Below are positions 19,065 to 28,066 of a stretch of DNA of 64,000 nt, piece by piece. Location of the stretch: positions 3,100,001 to 3,164,000 of the forward strand of contig NZ_CP074570.1 in NCBI RefSeq assembly GCF_019900845.1, read 5' to 3'. The position numbers were made by a program, and so were the translations under genes. This DNA is from Paraneptunicella aestuarii (GTDB lineage: Bacteria > Pseudomonadota > Gammaproteobacteria > Enterobacterales > Alteromonadaceae). The notes below the pieces were generated by a model. That model was not told the origin of the DNA and did not search any database. It worked only from the letters and a program-made list of their open reading frames with translations. The number at the start of each line of letters is the position of its first letter. Positions within the stretch are counted from its first letter, which is position 1.

Positions 19065-20162
19065 ATGTCAGATACACAGTTCTATCCCCTTACAATTCAA
19101 AAAGTAGAGCCGGAAACCGACTCTGCGATTTGTGTATCTTTCCAGATTCCGGATCAACATAAAGACACGTTTCGTTTTATCCAAGGGCAATTCCTAACCT
19201 TAAAGGCAACCATTAATGGTGAGGAAATACGTCGAGCTTACTCTATCTGCTCGGGCGTAAACGATGACACATTGCGAGTGGCTATCAAGCGCGTTAATGG
19301 CGGTAAATTCTCCAACTATGCCAACGACACTTTCAAAGCTGGCGATGTGGTTGAAGTGATGCCACCGCAAGGTGAGTTTAATACTGAGCTTTCTGCCGAC
19401 AATGAAAAGCGCTACATGTGTATTGCGGTAGGCAGTGGCATTACGCCAATACTGTCCATTGTTAAGTCCATTTTGGATGTAGAGCCTAACAGCGAAGTCA
19501 CATTGATTTATGGCAACCAGCAAACCTCTTCCATCATGTTTAGAGAAGAGCTGAATTTTCTGAAAAACCAATACCTGACTCGATTCCAGTGGATCAACGT
19601 AATGAGTCAGGAAGATCAAGGCAGCGACTTACTCTATGGTCGCATTAATAACAAGCGCGGTTATTTGTTGCAGAAACACAAGCTGATAGATATCAAAAAC
19701 ATGGACGACGTGTTTATTTGTGGCCCTGAATCCATGATGTCAGAAGTTTCGCGTGGTTTCCGCATTGAAGGACTCAGAGAAGACCAGATCCACTATGAGT
19801 TGTTCAGTAGCTCGTCAGAAGACGCGCAACAAGCCTTGGCTAAAGCCAAAGAACGCGTGAAAAACTATGGTGAAGACAAGACTAGTAAAATAACCTTGAC
19901 ATCTGACGGTAGAACAATTTCTTTCGAATTGGCAACTGTGGGTGAAAACATCCTGGACGCAGGAATCGACAACGGCATGGTACTGCCTTATTCCTGTAAA
20001 GGTGGCGTATGTTCAACCTGCAAAGCCAAGCTGGTCAAGGGCAAGGTAGACATGGACATCACCCATGGTCTGGAGCAGCATGAAATTGATGACGGATACA
20101 TACTTACCTGCCAGGCACACCCGGTTTCAGACGAAGTAGTGGTAGATTTTGACCAAAGATAA
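19065..20162 (+). CDS. paaE: Ring-1,2-phenylacetyl-CoA epoxidase reductase subunit
   Basis: A 365-residue reductase: FAD-binding domain (RAYSICSG), NAD(P)-binding domain (GSGITPILSI), and a C-terminal plant-type 2Fe-2S ferredoxin domain with YSCKGGVCSTCKAKL and the distant fourth Cys in LTCQAHP. It passes electrons from NADPH to the di-iron centre of PaaA. AAGGAG is 6-8 bases before the ATG. Confidence 0.95.
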   Translation: MSDTQFYPLTIQKVEPETDSAICVSFQIPDQHKDTFRFIQGQFLTLKATINGEEIRRAYSICSGVNDDTLRVAIKRVNGGKFSNYANDTFKAGDVVEVMPPQGEFNTELSADNEKRYMCIAVGSGITPILSIVKSILDVEPNSEVTLIYGNQQTSSIMFREELNFLKNQYLTRFQWINVMSQEDQGSDLLYGRINNKRGYLLQKHKLIDIKNMDDVFICGPESMMSEVSRGFRIEGLREDQIHYELFSSSSEDAQQALAKAKERVKNYGEDKTSKITLTSDGRTISFELATVGENILDAGIDNGMVLPYSCKGGVCSTCKAKLVKGKVDMDITHGLEQHEIDDGYILTCQAHPVSDEVVVDFDQR

Positions 20163-20235
20163 GAGCAAGGGTCGAGATTAATGTGTAATTTCTAGTACAA
20201 TGCCTATTCCCAATTAATCGTAGGATAGGCAACTA

Positions 20236-21159
20236 GTGTTAATAAATAAAAAACTGATTCAGTCACTGGCAAATCACATCAAAGAAAATAATGTTAGCTG
20301 CACATCCATGACGGTAACAATTTTCGGTGATGTGGTGTCACAACACGGCAGTTGGATTTGGCTAGGCAGCCTCATTGAGTGTATGGAACCTATGGGGTTT
20401 AACGACCGTGCTGTGCGCACCTCAGCTTTTCGATTAGTACAAAACGGCTGGTTAGACGTTAAAAAGATTGGGCGCAAAAGCTATTACTGTTTTACCGAAT
20501 ATGCCAAAGCACAGTATGAACGTGTAGCCAGACGTATTTATGCGTCAGAACCACCGGAATGGGATAACCGCTGGTTATTGGTGTTAACCAATTCGGTTCC
20601 AGATGACAAACGCGAAGAATTGAAGAAAAGCCTCACCTGGCAGGGTTTCAATATGTTGACCACCAACCTCTATGCACACCCTTCTTCAGATCGACGTTCA
20701 CTGGATGAGACCCTGATCGAACAAAAACTGAGTCAGGAAGTGGCTGTTTTCACAGCGTCTACCGACGACCCTTACTCTCAGGAAATGATTAAGGGCCTGG
20801 TCAATGTTAAGTGGGGCGTGGAAGAATTAGCCAATTTTTATCAGCAGTTTTTAGATTATTTTAGAGAACTACAAGTAAAAACCGACTTGGCAGATTTAAC
20901 AGAACAAGAATGCTTTATTTTTCGCTCTGTTGTGATCCATAACTATCGACGCATCCAATTACGCGACCCGGATTTACCAGATGAATTATTGCCTAATGGT
21001 TGGGTGGGTTATGAAGCACAGGATTTAGTGAAACGATTGTATCGAAGCTTAACCAATCGCTCACTTCACTATATAGAGCGAGAGTTGTTTAACGCGCAAG
21101 GAAAACTCCCTGCGGCAAGTTCAAAGTTCTACACACGATTTGGTGGCCTTAGCCAATAA
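20236..21159 (+). CDS. paaX: Phenylacetate operon repressor PaaX
   Basis: A 307-residue PaaX-family regulator with an N-terminal winged helix (FNDRAVRTSAFRLVQNGWL) and the family's C-terminal domain. PaaX releases DNA when phenylacetyl-CoA binds. It starts with GTG behind AGGATAGG, 73 bases after paaE, so it may be read from the paaA promoter and be autoregulated. Its likely targets are the two matching operators upstream of paaZ and paaA. Confidence 0.94.
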   Translation: MLINKKLIQSLANHIKENNVSCTSMTVTIFGDVVSQHGSWIWLGSLIECMEPMGFNDRAVRTSAFRLVQNGWLDVKKIGRKSYYCFTEYAKAQYERVARRIYASEPPEWDNRWLLVLTNSVPDDKREELKKSLTWQGFNMLTTNLYAHPSSDRRSLDETLIEQKLSQEVAVFTASTDDPYSQEMIKGLVNVKWGVEELANFYQQFLDYFRELQVKTDLADLTEQECFIFRSVVIHNYRRIQLRDPDLPDELLPNGWVGYEAQDLVKRLYRSLTNRSLHYIERELFNAQGKLPAASSKFYTRFGGLSQ

Positions 21160-21276
21160 AAGCCATACGACTTATGGTCGTTGCCTAAACCCGGTTAGCC
21201 AACTATATCTGTGTAGAGGCTGATGTTTAACGAACCTGAAATATTTCAGGTTCACCAATGTTTAGGAACGACCAAT

Positions 21277-23358
21277 ATGGCTCTTTCTCCAGTATCTATT
21301 GAGATAAGCGCAAATCTGGCTGTCATCACAGTCGATAACCCTCCGGTCAATGCCCTGTCACAAGCTGTAAGGCAAGGTATTGTCGATTGCATCACCAGTG
21401 CAAATAACGACGACAATGTTAAAGCCATCATATTGACCTGTTCAGGTAGCACCTTCATTGCAGGAGCAGATATCAGTGAATTTGGCAAACCGCCATTAGA
21501 GCCACACTTACCCGACGTGCTCAAAGTCATTTACACCAGCCCCAAGCCCGTTATTGCGGCAATGTTCGGCACAGTATTAGGTGGCGGATTTGAAACCGCC
21601 CTCGCCTGCCACTATCGCATTGCCAAAACCGGCACAAAAGTGGGCTTACCGGAAGTCACGCTAGGTTTAATTCCTGGAGCCGGTGGCACCCAAATGTTGC
21701 CACGCGCTGCCGGAGTAGAAACGGCTCTGGATATGATCACATCGGGCAAGCCTCGTAATGTCGAACAGCTCAAAGACACCGGACTACTCGCGGATATCGT
21801 CACTGACAAACTGTTAGATGCCGCTAAAATTCTAGCGAATAATGTGCGTAGAGCGGGTCAAATTAACCAGGCAATTCCAGACAAACCCGTACCTCAAGTC
21901 GATAATCTCGATGGCTTACTCGACAACTATCGTAAACAGGTGGCTAAACGCGCCAGAGGCCAGCAAGCGCCTCAACTCGCTATTGATTCAATCGAAAATG
22001 CCTGCCGTTTAAGCTTTGAAGAAGGCATGAAAAAGGAACGTGAATACTTCCTGCAATGCAGAGCGTCAGAACAATCTGCTGCGCTTCGTCACGCATTCTT
22101 TGCTGAGAAAGCAGCAGCCAAATATCGACCAGAAGCCAAAGTATGCGCTTATGATATTGATTCAGTCGCCGTGATTGGCGCTGGCACAATGGGCAGTGGT
22201 ATCGCCATGTGCTTCGCCGACGCTGGCATTCCCGTCGTCTTATTGGAAGCCTCTGCCGACAGACTGGAATTCGGCCTGACTGCATTAAAAGGCAAATACC
22301 AGCAAATGCTGGATAAAAAACGTATTAGCGAAGCGCAAATGCAAAAGTCTCTAGGGCTCGTCAAAGGTAGTTGTGACTATCAGGATTTAGCCACGGTAGA
22401 TTTAGTGGTAGAAGCCGCTTTTGAGAGCATGGAAGTGAAGAAAGATATCTTCACCAAGTTAGACGCCATCTGCAAACCACAAGCCATTCTGGCTTCCAAT
22501 ACCTCATATCTGAACATTGACGAAATCGCTGCCATGACTAACCGTCCGGAAAACGTTATCGGTATGCACTTTTTCAGCCCCGCCAATGTCATGAAATTAC
22601 TCGAAGTCGTGCGAGGCGAAAAAAGCAGCGAAAGTGCTATTCTGACGGCAATGAACCTGGGTAAACAGATCCGTAAAATCCCGGTACTGGTAGGCATGTG
22701 TTATGGCTTCGTCGGCAACCGCATGTATGCCGCCTATGGCAGAGAAGCGAATATGCTGCTGATTGAAGGCGCATCACCGGAACAGGTAGACAATGCTATG
22801 GTCGACTGGGGTATGGCAATGGGGCCTTTGGCGGTAAACGATATGTCAGGTATCGACATTGCCTACAAAGCACGTAAGGAAAATCCTGACTTACCCAAAG
22901 ATCCACTGTACTTCCGCGCCGCAAATATGATGGTGGAAAGTGGCAGACTAGGTCAGAAAACCCAAGCAGGTTTTTATCTCTACGATGAAAACGGCAAACG
23001 TCAGAATGATGATGTGGTTCTGGAAATGTTCACACTTGAGGCTCATGAACAAGGTATTACACGCCGTGCGATAGATGCAGAAGAAATCCAACATCGATTG
23101 ATATTGGCACTGGTCAACGAAGGGGCAAAGATACTTGAAGAAGGTATTGCTACACAAGCCAGCGATATCGACGCAATCTGGCTAAACGGCTATGGCTTCC
23201 CACGTCATAAAGGCGGCCCCATGTTCTTTGCTCACAGTTTTGGCATCAACCGTGTGGTAGAGCTTCTGGAACGCTTTTATCAAGAATCAGGGAAAGAATG
23301 GTGGAAACCAGCCGACTCTTTGGTAGAAATGGTAAAACAAGGAAAGAGCTTTTATTAA
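21277..23358 (+). CDS. Fused enoyl-CoA hydratase / 3-hydroxyacyl-CoA dehydrogenase (PaaF + PaaH role)
   Basis: A 693-residue FadB-type fusion: crotonase domain (residues 1 to about 190, with [10 protein letters not shown] and [16 protein letters not shown] including the catalytic Glu region), then an NAD-binding domain ([17 protein letters not shown] near residue 300) and the dehydrogenase C-domains ([17 protein letters not shown]). No separate paaF or paaH is seen, so this gene probably hydrates 2,3-dehydroadipyl-CoA and oxidises 3-hydroxyadipyl-CoA. The ATG at 21277 has AGGA at 9 bases; an in-frame ATG at 21223 lacks one. It ends the rightward paa arm. Confidence 0.88.
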   Translation: MALSPVSIEISANLAVITVDNPPVNALSQAVRQGIVDCITSANNDDNVKAIILTCSGSTFIAGADISEFGKPPLEPHLPDVLKVIYTSPKPVIAAMFGTVLGGGFETALACHYRIAKTGTKVGLPEVTLGLIPGAGGTQMLPRAAGVETALDMITSGKPRNVEQLKDTGLLADIVTDKLLDAAKILANNVRRAGQINQAIPDKPVPQVDNLDGLLDNYRKQVAKRARGQQAPQLAIDSIENACRLSFEEGMKKEREYFLQCRASEQSAALRHAFFAEKAAAKYRPEAKVCAYDIDSVAVIGAGTMGSGIAMCFADAGIPVVLLEASADRLEFGLTALKGKYQQMLDKKRISEAQMQKSLGLVKGSCDYQDLATVDLVVEAAFESMEVKKDIFTKLDAICKPQAILASNTSYLNIDEIAAMTNRPENVIGMHFFSPANVMKLLEVVRGEKSSESAILTAMNLGKQIRKIPVLVGMCYGFVGNRMYAAYGREANMLLIEGASPEQVDNAMVDWGMAMGPLAVNDMSGIDIAYKARKENPDLPKDPLYFRAANMMVESGRLGQKTQAGFYLYDENGKRQNDDVVLEMFTLEAHEQGITRRAIDAEEIQHRLILALVNEGAKILEEGIATQASDIDAIWLNGYGFPRHKGGPMFFAHSFGINRVVELLERFYQESGKEWWKPADSLVEMVKQGKSFY

Positions 23359-23378
23359 AGCTGTAATAGAAAGCAAAA

Positions 23379-23405
23379 CAGGAAGGTATACACCATACCT
23401 TCCTG
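23379..23405. terminator. Bidirectional intrinsic terminator
   Basis: A perfect 11-bp stem (CAGGAAGGTAT / ATACCTTCCTG) with the loop ACACC lies between convergent genes. T-rich bases flank it on the minus strand (TTTTGC) and loosely on the plus strand. Confidence 0.8.
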
Positions 23406-23451
23406 CTCAATTCTTCGACTTAATACGGAATTAATATCAGCCTATCAGCGG

Positions 23452-23949
23452 TTAAATCACCAACGCCTCAACATTGTCATTATGTGACTCAGGGATATTC
23501 ATCTCAGTCATCATGTCGCGCGCTTTTTCATAATCCCAATTCTTACGAACCGCATTCACTACTACACCAATAACAAATCGAAACGCCACATATTCTGCCG
23601 CTTCCGGGATCCACGGAATATCAATTTTCTGATTAGCAATCTTCGCCAAACTGGAAATGATCTTCTTCGCCTCTTCATCATTAATGCCGTGATCCAGGCT
23701 ACGCGCGAAGTTATAAAACTCATTTGGCAAGTTGTTGTATAAGAAGTTATCAACCTTGGTAATCACCTTAACCAACAGCTTTTGCTCCCCGGTTTCATCA
23801 ATAAAAGGAATATCGACTTTCTTGTTTAGCCTTTCAGCTAGCTCCAGGATTTGATGAGGTGTTAGCTTATTACGCTGCTCAATAGGCGCGTAATACTCAC
23901 TCAACATTTTTTTGAATTCTTCATCTGTCATTTCAGAGATTTTAGCCAT
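23452..23949 (-). CDS. Uncharacterised protein with an internal duplication
   Basis: The 165-residue acidic protein is not recognised. Two halves look alike: LAERLNKKVDIPFIDETGEQ (about residues 38-57) and LAKIANQKIDIPWIPEAAEY (about 102-121), each a helix, the K-[VI]-DIP-[FW]-I core and a hydrophobic stretch, so it appears to be a tandem duplicate of a roughly 60-residue unit. There is no signal peptide or clear membrane segment. The ATG at 23949 is favoured over 23952 by spacing to AAAGGAGC. It stands alone between two terminators or spacers. Confidence 0.7.
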   Translation of the reverse strand: MAKISEMTDEEFKKMLSEYYAPIEQRNKLTPHQILELAERLNKKVDIPFIDETGEQKLLVKVITKVDNFLYNNLPNEFYNFARSLDHGINDEEAKKIISSLAKIANQKIDIPWIPEAAEYVAFRFVIGVVVNAVRKNWDYEKARDMMTEMNIPESHNDNVEALVI

Positions 23950-24318
23950 CATTAAGCTCCTTTATTCAAGTGCTTCAACGATCAGAAATGATTAGACATG
24001 AACTGCGATGTCTTGCACTACATCCATTTCGTACTGCGACCATTAAAACTGGTTAAGAGTTAAATTCGTCGTCACTTAAAAGAATCAGGCCGTGCTTATC
24101 TTTGGTCATAATTAAGACGGAACACAATCATTCGACCAGAAAAAGACAAACATGCCCTATTCACCGAGGGATATAAAACTACACAGGTAAAAATAGTCAC
24201 AATCCGGCAAAACACCAAATAAATACGGCTTTTTTCTCAACCTGAATGTAAAGAATTCTGGATAGAATCCAAAACAAATAGAACCCTAAACAAATAGAAA
24301 TAAAAAGTTAAAAACAGG
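23950..24318. other. Gene-free spacer between the uncharacterised gene and marR
   Basis: About 370 AT-rich bases must hold the promoter of the uncharacterised minus-strand gene. A direct repeat of AACAAATAGAA occurs near 24274-24300. Nothing else is recognised. Confidence 0.5.
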
Positions 24319-24780
24319 TTAGCAACCTTCTTTTTCCATTACTTCCAAGCGCTTTTCCAGTTTTTCTACCACGTTAACAAAATCGCGATATTCAGCAGCT
24401 GTCAGCGTGTTAATAAGAGAATCTTCCCATTCACGGGCTTTAGGAACGATTTGATGATAGAGGTTTTGTCCCTGCTCAGACAAAGATAGGTAATAAGCAC
24501 GGTTATCATTTGGGTCTTTTTCTTTTTGCAGCAATCCCTTGTCATCCATCTGCTTTACCGCACGAGACACCTTGGACTTGTCCATAAAGGTAATTTCGCC
24601 AATATCCTTGGCATTCATACGCTCATTTTCTGCCAACCGCGCTAAAATACGCCACTCCGGGATGGTTAAACCAAACTCGTCTTCATAGATATGAGCACAG
24701 GAATCACTGACCATTTTGGCAAAATTTGCCATACGGTAAGCGATGAAATTATTGAGCACTAAGGCGTGTTTATCAGCCAA
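24319..24780 (-). CDS. MarR-family transcriptional regulator
   Basis: A 153-residue winged-helix regulator with the MarR core: LTIPEWRILARLAENERM, FMDKSKVSRAVKQMDDKGLL (recognition helix) and DNRAYYLSLSEQG (wing). It lies beside the homogentisate genes and, like HpaR-type MarR proteins, probably represses them until an aromatic acid binds. A palindrome between the MBL and hydroxylase genes (25890-25913) is a candidate target. The gene is separated from the upstream MBL gene by a terminator. Confidence 0.88.
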   Translation of the reverse strand: MADKHALVLNNFIAYRMANFAKMVSDSCAHIYEDEFGLTIPEWRILARLAENERMNAKDIGEITFMDKSKVSRAVKQMDDKGLLQKEKDPNDNRAYYLSLSEQGQNLYHQIVPKAREWEDSLINTLTAAEYRDFVNVVEKLEKRLEVMEKEGC

Positions 24781-24838
24781 GGCTAACTCCTAAAGCGATA
24801 GACGGATAACAATCCCAATGGGATTAACAAGAAAAAGA

Positions 24839-24861
24839 GGCTCCCACTATATAGGAGAGCC
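24839..24861 (-). terminator. Intrinsic terminator after the MBL-fold gene
   Basis: Stem GGCTC(CC)/(GG)GAGCC with one bulged A, followed on the minus strand by CTCTTTTTCTTG; the plus strand has a T6 run at the opposite side. It separates the MBL gene from marR. Confidence 0.7.
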
Positions 24862-24881
24862 CTGATTTTTTAGAAAAGAAA

Positions 24882-25844
24882 TTAATCTTGAAGCTTATCC
24901 CACACTTCCTGATCACGTTCTGCCGTCCAGATGCGCGGCCAGTCAATACCATCCATTTCATCCCACAAACGCTGAACGTCGAACGGTAAGCAATGTTCAA
25001 AAATAGGCCACATACCAAACTTGGGAGCCAAATGTTCGTGAGTTGCTTCAAACGCTTCTTTCAACGTACCACCACGACGATGCACCTCACCGACTTTGTC
25101 GATCATGCCTTGCAGAAAGCCACGGGTTTGTTCAATTGCTGCGTCAACGGCATCACGTCCACGAGCAACCGCGCCACGTCCGCCCACCAGCACTTCAGCT
25201 TGGTAAGCTTTAACCTTATCCAGCGTGCCTTGCGACCAGTCAAAGTGGAATGCATCACCTGTGTAAAGTGCCGCAGCGGCTTCAACCAAATCACCGGCAA
25301 ACAATACTTTTTGTTTGGGAACCCAGGCACAGATATCACCAGCCGTATGACCACGACCACAATATTCCAGTACCAAATCGCCACGATCGCCACCTAGCGG
25401 GATCACCAATTGATCGTTAAATACGATATCCGGATGTGTCAGCCCAGGAATACCATCAGGTTCACGGAACAAACGCGGCATACGACCATATTCGCTGGCC
25501 CAATCCTGTTCGCCACGCTCGTCAATCAAAACACGAGTTTGCTCATGGGCAATGATAGATTCCGCATTAAAGGCCGATGCCCCTAACACGCGCACAGCGT
25601 GGTAATGAGACAACACCAGATATTTGATTGGCTTATCTGTATGTTGACGCAAAATCTCTAACCAATCACTGGCGGCTTTCGGCGTAGCACGCGCTTCAAA
25701 CGCTACAACGAAATCTTCACCTTCAATGGCGCCGATATTGGGATCGCCTTCCGCAGTCAAGGCATAAACGCCCTCACCGAGTATTTCCAGCGTTTCTTTC
25801 TTTTCGCCAAGATCGGCTGACGATGCAAAGGGTTTCTTAGCCAT
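24882..25844 (-). CDS. MBL-fold metallohydrolase-like protein with altered metal motif
   Basis: A 320-residue metallo-beta-lactamase-fold protein. The canonical HxHxDH motif reads HYHAVR (His80, His82; the Asp-His pair is replaced by Val-Arg), while the later GRGHTAGD and LFAGDL motifs are kept. One metal site may therefore be lost or rebuilt. It is divergent from the hydroxylase/hmgA/fahA genes, so a part in aromatic acid degradation (for example hydrolysis of a CoA or lactone intermediate) is plausible but not shown. It is not the PksB-type hydrolase found later in the window. Confidence 0.82.
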   Translation of the reverse strand: MAKKPFASSADLGEKKETLEILGEGVYALTAEGDPNIGAIEGEDFVVAFEARATPKAASDWLEILRQHTDKPIKYLVLSHYHAVRVLGASAFNAESIIAHEQTRVLIDERGEQDWASEYGRMPRLFREPDGIPGLTHPDIVFNDQLVIPLGGDRGDLVLEYCGRGHTAGDICAWVPKQKVLFAGDLVEAAAALYTGDAFHFDWSQGTLDKVKAYQAEVLVGGRGAVARGRDAVDAAIEQTRGFLQGMIDKVGEVHRRGGTLKEAFEATHEHLAPKFGMWPIFEHCLPFDVQRLWDEMDGIDWPRIWTAERDQEVWDKLQD

Positions 25845-25889
25845 AAAAATAGGTTCCTATTGTCTAACTTCTTACCAAGGATAGCACAT

Positions 25890-25913
25890 AATATACTCTC
25901 AAGAGAGATTATC
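25890..25913. promoter_or_regulatory. Candidate MarR operator between the MBL and hydroxylase genes
   Basis: A 24-bp palindrome centred on CTCTCAAGAGAG, with 8 of 11 positions matching per arm, lies 46 bases upstream of the MBL start in the divergent promoter region. Size and symmetry suit a MarR dimer. A weaker palindrome (TAGTT-8-AACTA) is at 26002-26019 near the hydroxylase promoter. Confidence 0.45.
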
Positions 25914-26104
25914 AACAACCAATTACACATTATAAAACTGATGAATCAAGCCTAAATAATGCGAATAATTTATTTCCACCACTAATCAGACCAGAAACAA
26001 TTAGTTGCAAGTGAAACTATTTATGTGATATTTATTTTTTAAACATGCGCGATCAGCGACTAAGATTTATTCAATGGTAATAGCAACAACACAGGTTAAC
26101 GCTT

Positions 26105-27802
26105 ATGTATCACCCTTATGTTAATCCGGTTTATGAATATCAACGCAGTCCAGACCAGGATAAACAAAGCGCCACACACCACCCTGTCATTATTATTGGT
26201 GCTGGCCCTTGCGGACTCTCAGCCGCAATGGACTTCGCAACACATGGCATACCCTGTGTGATTTTGGATGACAACAACACAGTGAGTGTTGGCTCCAGAG
26301 CTATTTGTTTCGCCAAACGCACATTAGAAATTTTCGATCGCTACGGTTGTGCGGATCGCATGGTCGATAAAGGCATCACCTGGAAACAGGGCAAAGTCTT
26401 CTTTAAAGATGATCTGGTTTATAAATTCGATTTATTGCCAGAAGAAGACCACAAATACCCGGCGTTTATTAATTTGCAGCAATACTATGTTGAAGAATAC
26501 ATGGTGGATCGCTGCAAAGATTTCCCTGAAATTGATTTACGCTGGCTACACAAAGTCACACATGTGGATTCTCAACCTGATTTAACCACCATTGATGTGG
26601 AAACCCAGGATGGCAAATATCAACTAACCTGCGATTATCTCTTGGTTGCCGACGGTGCTAATAGCCCTATTCGCAGCCAGTTAGGGCTGGAAAGCAAAGG
26701 TCAGGTATTCCAAGACCGATTCCTCATTGCCGACGTACATATGGAATCAGACTTCCCTAATGAACGCTGGTTCTGGTTCGATCCTCCCTTCCATCCCAAT
26801 CAATCCGTATTGTTGCATCGTCAAGCTGACAATATCTGGCGTATCGATTTGCAGCTGGGTTGGGATGCCGATCCGGAAGAAGAGAAAAAAGAAGAGAATA
26901 TTCGTCCTCGTTTGCAAGCCATGCTGGGCAAAGACAAAAAATTCGAGCTGGATTGGGCGAGCGTTTATACCTTCCAATGCCGCAAAATGGACGACTACAT
27001 TCATAATCGTGTGTTTTTCATCGGTGATGCAGCTCATCAGGTTTCCCCCTTTGGTGCTCGTGGCGCTAACGGCGGCGTGCAATCGGTTGAAAACCTTGTA
27101 TGGAAAATTCGCTACGTGATGCAAGGTAATGCACCTTATAAGCTAATCAGCACCTACAATGACGAACGTCAGCACGGTGCAGCCGAAAACATTTTGAACT
27201 CAACTCGCGCGACTGACTTCATCACACCAAAGAGCCATATCAGCAAAGTATTCCGCGATGAAACGCTGGAATTAGCCAAGAAATTCGATTTCGCTCGCAA
27301 ACTGGTCAACAGTGGTCGCTTATCCGTGCCATGCAGTTACCCTGATTCCTGTTTAAACAGTGAAAGCTGCGATGCCTTTGAGTCAGATATGGCATCTGGT
27401 GTTGTGTGCAAAGACGCCCCCGTTCATGTTGATGGAAACAATACATGGCTTCTGAACCAGTTAGGCATTGACTTTACTTTCATGGTCAACATTGATGTAC
27501 CGGAATCTGAACAAGCCGCATTGAAAGCTTTGCTGCAATCAGTTGTAGAACTCTCTCCTGCCGTAAATATTGTGATGGCAACGCAAACCACAGCACCCGC
27601 GCTGGCTGAACTTGCTAACAATAGCCAAATGATACTGATTCAGGACAGCAAAAATGTGGTTTCACAACGCTATGATCTGTCACCCGGCAGCGCTTATTTG
27701 ATCCGTCCGGATCAAGTGGTTTGCGCCCGCTGGAAAGCACCTTCACTAGAAAAAGTAAAAGAAGCTTTACAAAGAGCTTTAGGACATTTTGTTGAGGAGT
27801 AA
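26105..27802 (+). CDS. mhaA: FAD-dependent aromatic hydroxylase, MhaA-like (3-hydroxyphenylacetate 6-hydroxylase)
   Basis: A 565-residue flavoprotein monooxygenase of the PheA/MhpA group: dinucleotide fold IIIGAGPCGLSAAMDFA, the DG motif in YLLVADGANSPIR, and the second FAD motif FFIGDAAHQVSPFGARGANG. In Pseudomonas putida U a similar flavoprotein (MhaA) with a small partner (MhaB) turns 3-hydroxyphenylacetate into homogentisate. The same pairing followed by hmgA and fahA here makes that the best call. MhpA-type activity on another hydroxyaryl acid is the alternative. Confidence 0.8.
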   Translation: MYHPYVNPVYEYQRSPDQDKQSATHHPVIIIGAGPCGLSAAMDFATHGIPCVILDDNNTVSVGSRAICFAKRTLEIFDRYGCADRMVDKGITWKQGKVFFKDDLVYKFDLLPEEDHKYPAFINLQQYYVEEYMVDRCKDFPEIDLRWLHKVTHVDSQPDLTTIDVETQDGKYQLTCDYLLVADGANSPIRSQLGLESKGQVFQDRFLIADVHMESDFPNERWFWFDPPFHPNQSVLLHRQADNIWRIDLQLGWDADPEEEKKEENIRPRLQAMLGKDKKFELDWASVYTFQCRKMDDYIHNRVFFIGDAAHQVSPFGARGANGGVQSVENLVWKIRYVMQGNAPYKLISTYNDERQHGAAENILNSTRATDFITPKSHISKVFRDETLELAKKFDFARKLVNSGRLSVPCSYPDSCLNSESCDAFESDMASGVVCKDAPVHVDGNNTWLLNQLGIDFTFMVNIDVPESEQAALKALLQSVVELSPAVNIVMATQTTAPALAELANNSQMILIQDSKNVVSQRYDLSPGSAYLIRPDQVVCARWKAPSLEKVKEALQRALGHFVEE

Positions 27803-27809
27803 AAAGACC

Positions 27810-28022
27810 ATGGCAAGCAAATTAAACACACAACCTAACATGACTGATCCAGATGCTTTCTATGCCGCGTTAACCGAGGCTCACAGGGACTTGGATGACA
27901 GTGAAAGTGAACGTTTAAACGCAAGGTTGGTTTTGCTGTTAAGCAACCATATTGGCGACATGTCAGTGCTACAAGAAGCACTCAACATTGCCCGTGATAT
28001 GGCATCAACCGAATCGAAATGA
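27810..28022 (+). CDS. mhaB: DUF2783 small coupling protein, MhaB-like
   Basis: A 70-residue protein containing DPDAFYAALTEAHRDLDDSE and LNARLVLLLSNHIGD, the DUF2783 pattern. It starts 7 bases after the hydroxylase stop behind GAGGAG. Size and position match MhaB, the small protein needed to couple NADH oxidation to hydroxylation in the two-component 3-hydroxyphenylacetate hydroxylase. Confidence 0.78.
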   Translation: MASKLNTQPNMTDPDAFYAALTEAHRDLDDSESERLNARLVLLLSNHIGDMSVLQEALNIARDMASTESK

Positions 28023-28066
28023 AATAATACTTAACGATAACTATTTAAATAAATTTTGGTAATACT

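Noticed and set aside
21223..21276. N-terminal extension of the fused hydratase-dehydrogenase
   Set aside because: The upstream ATG has no ribosome binding site and the 18 extra residues do not resemble the family, while the ATG at 21277 has AGGA at proper spacing.
26103..26113. PaaX-like half-site TTATGTATCAC at the mhaA start
   Set aside because: It overlaps the start codon, has no good partner at the 30-bp offset and lacks the promoter geometry of the paa sites; probably chance.
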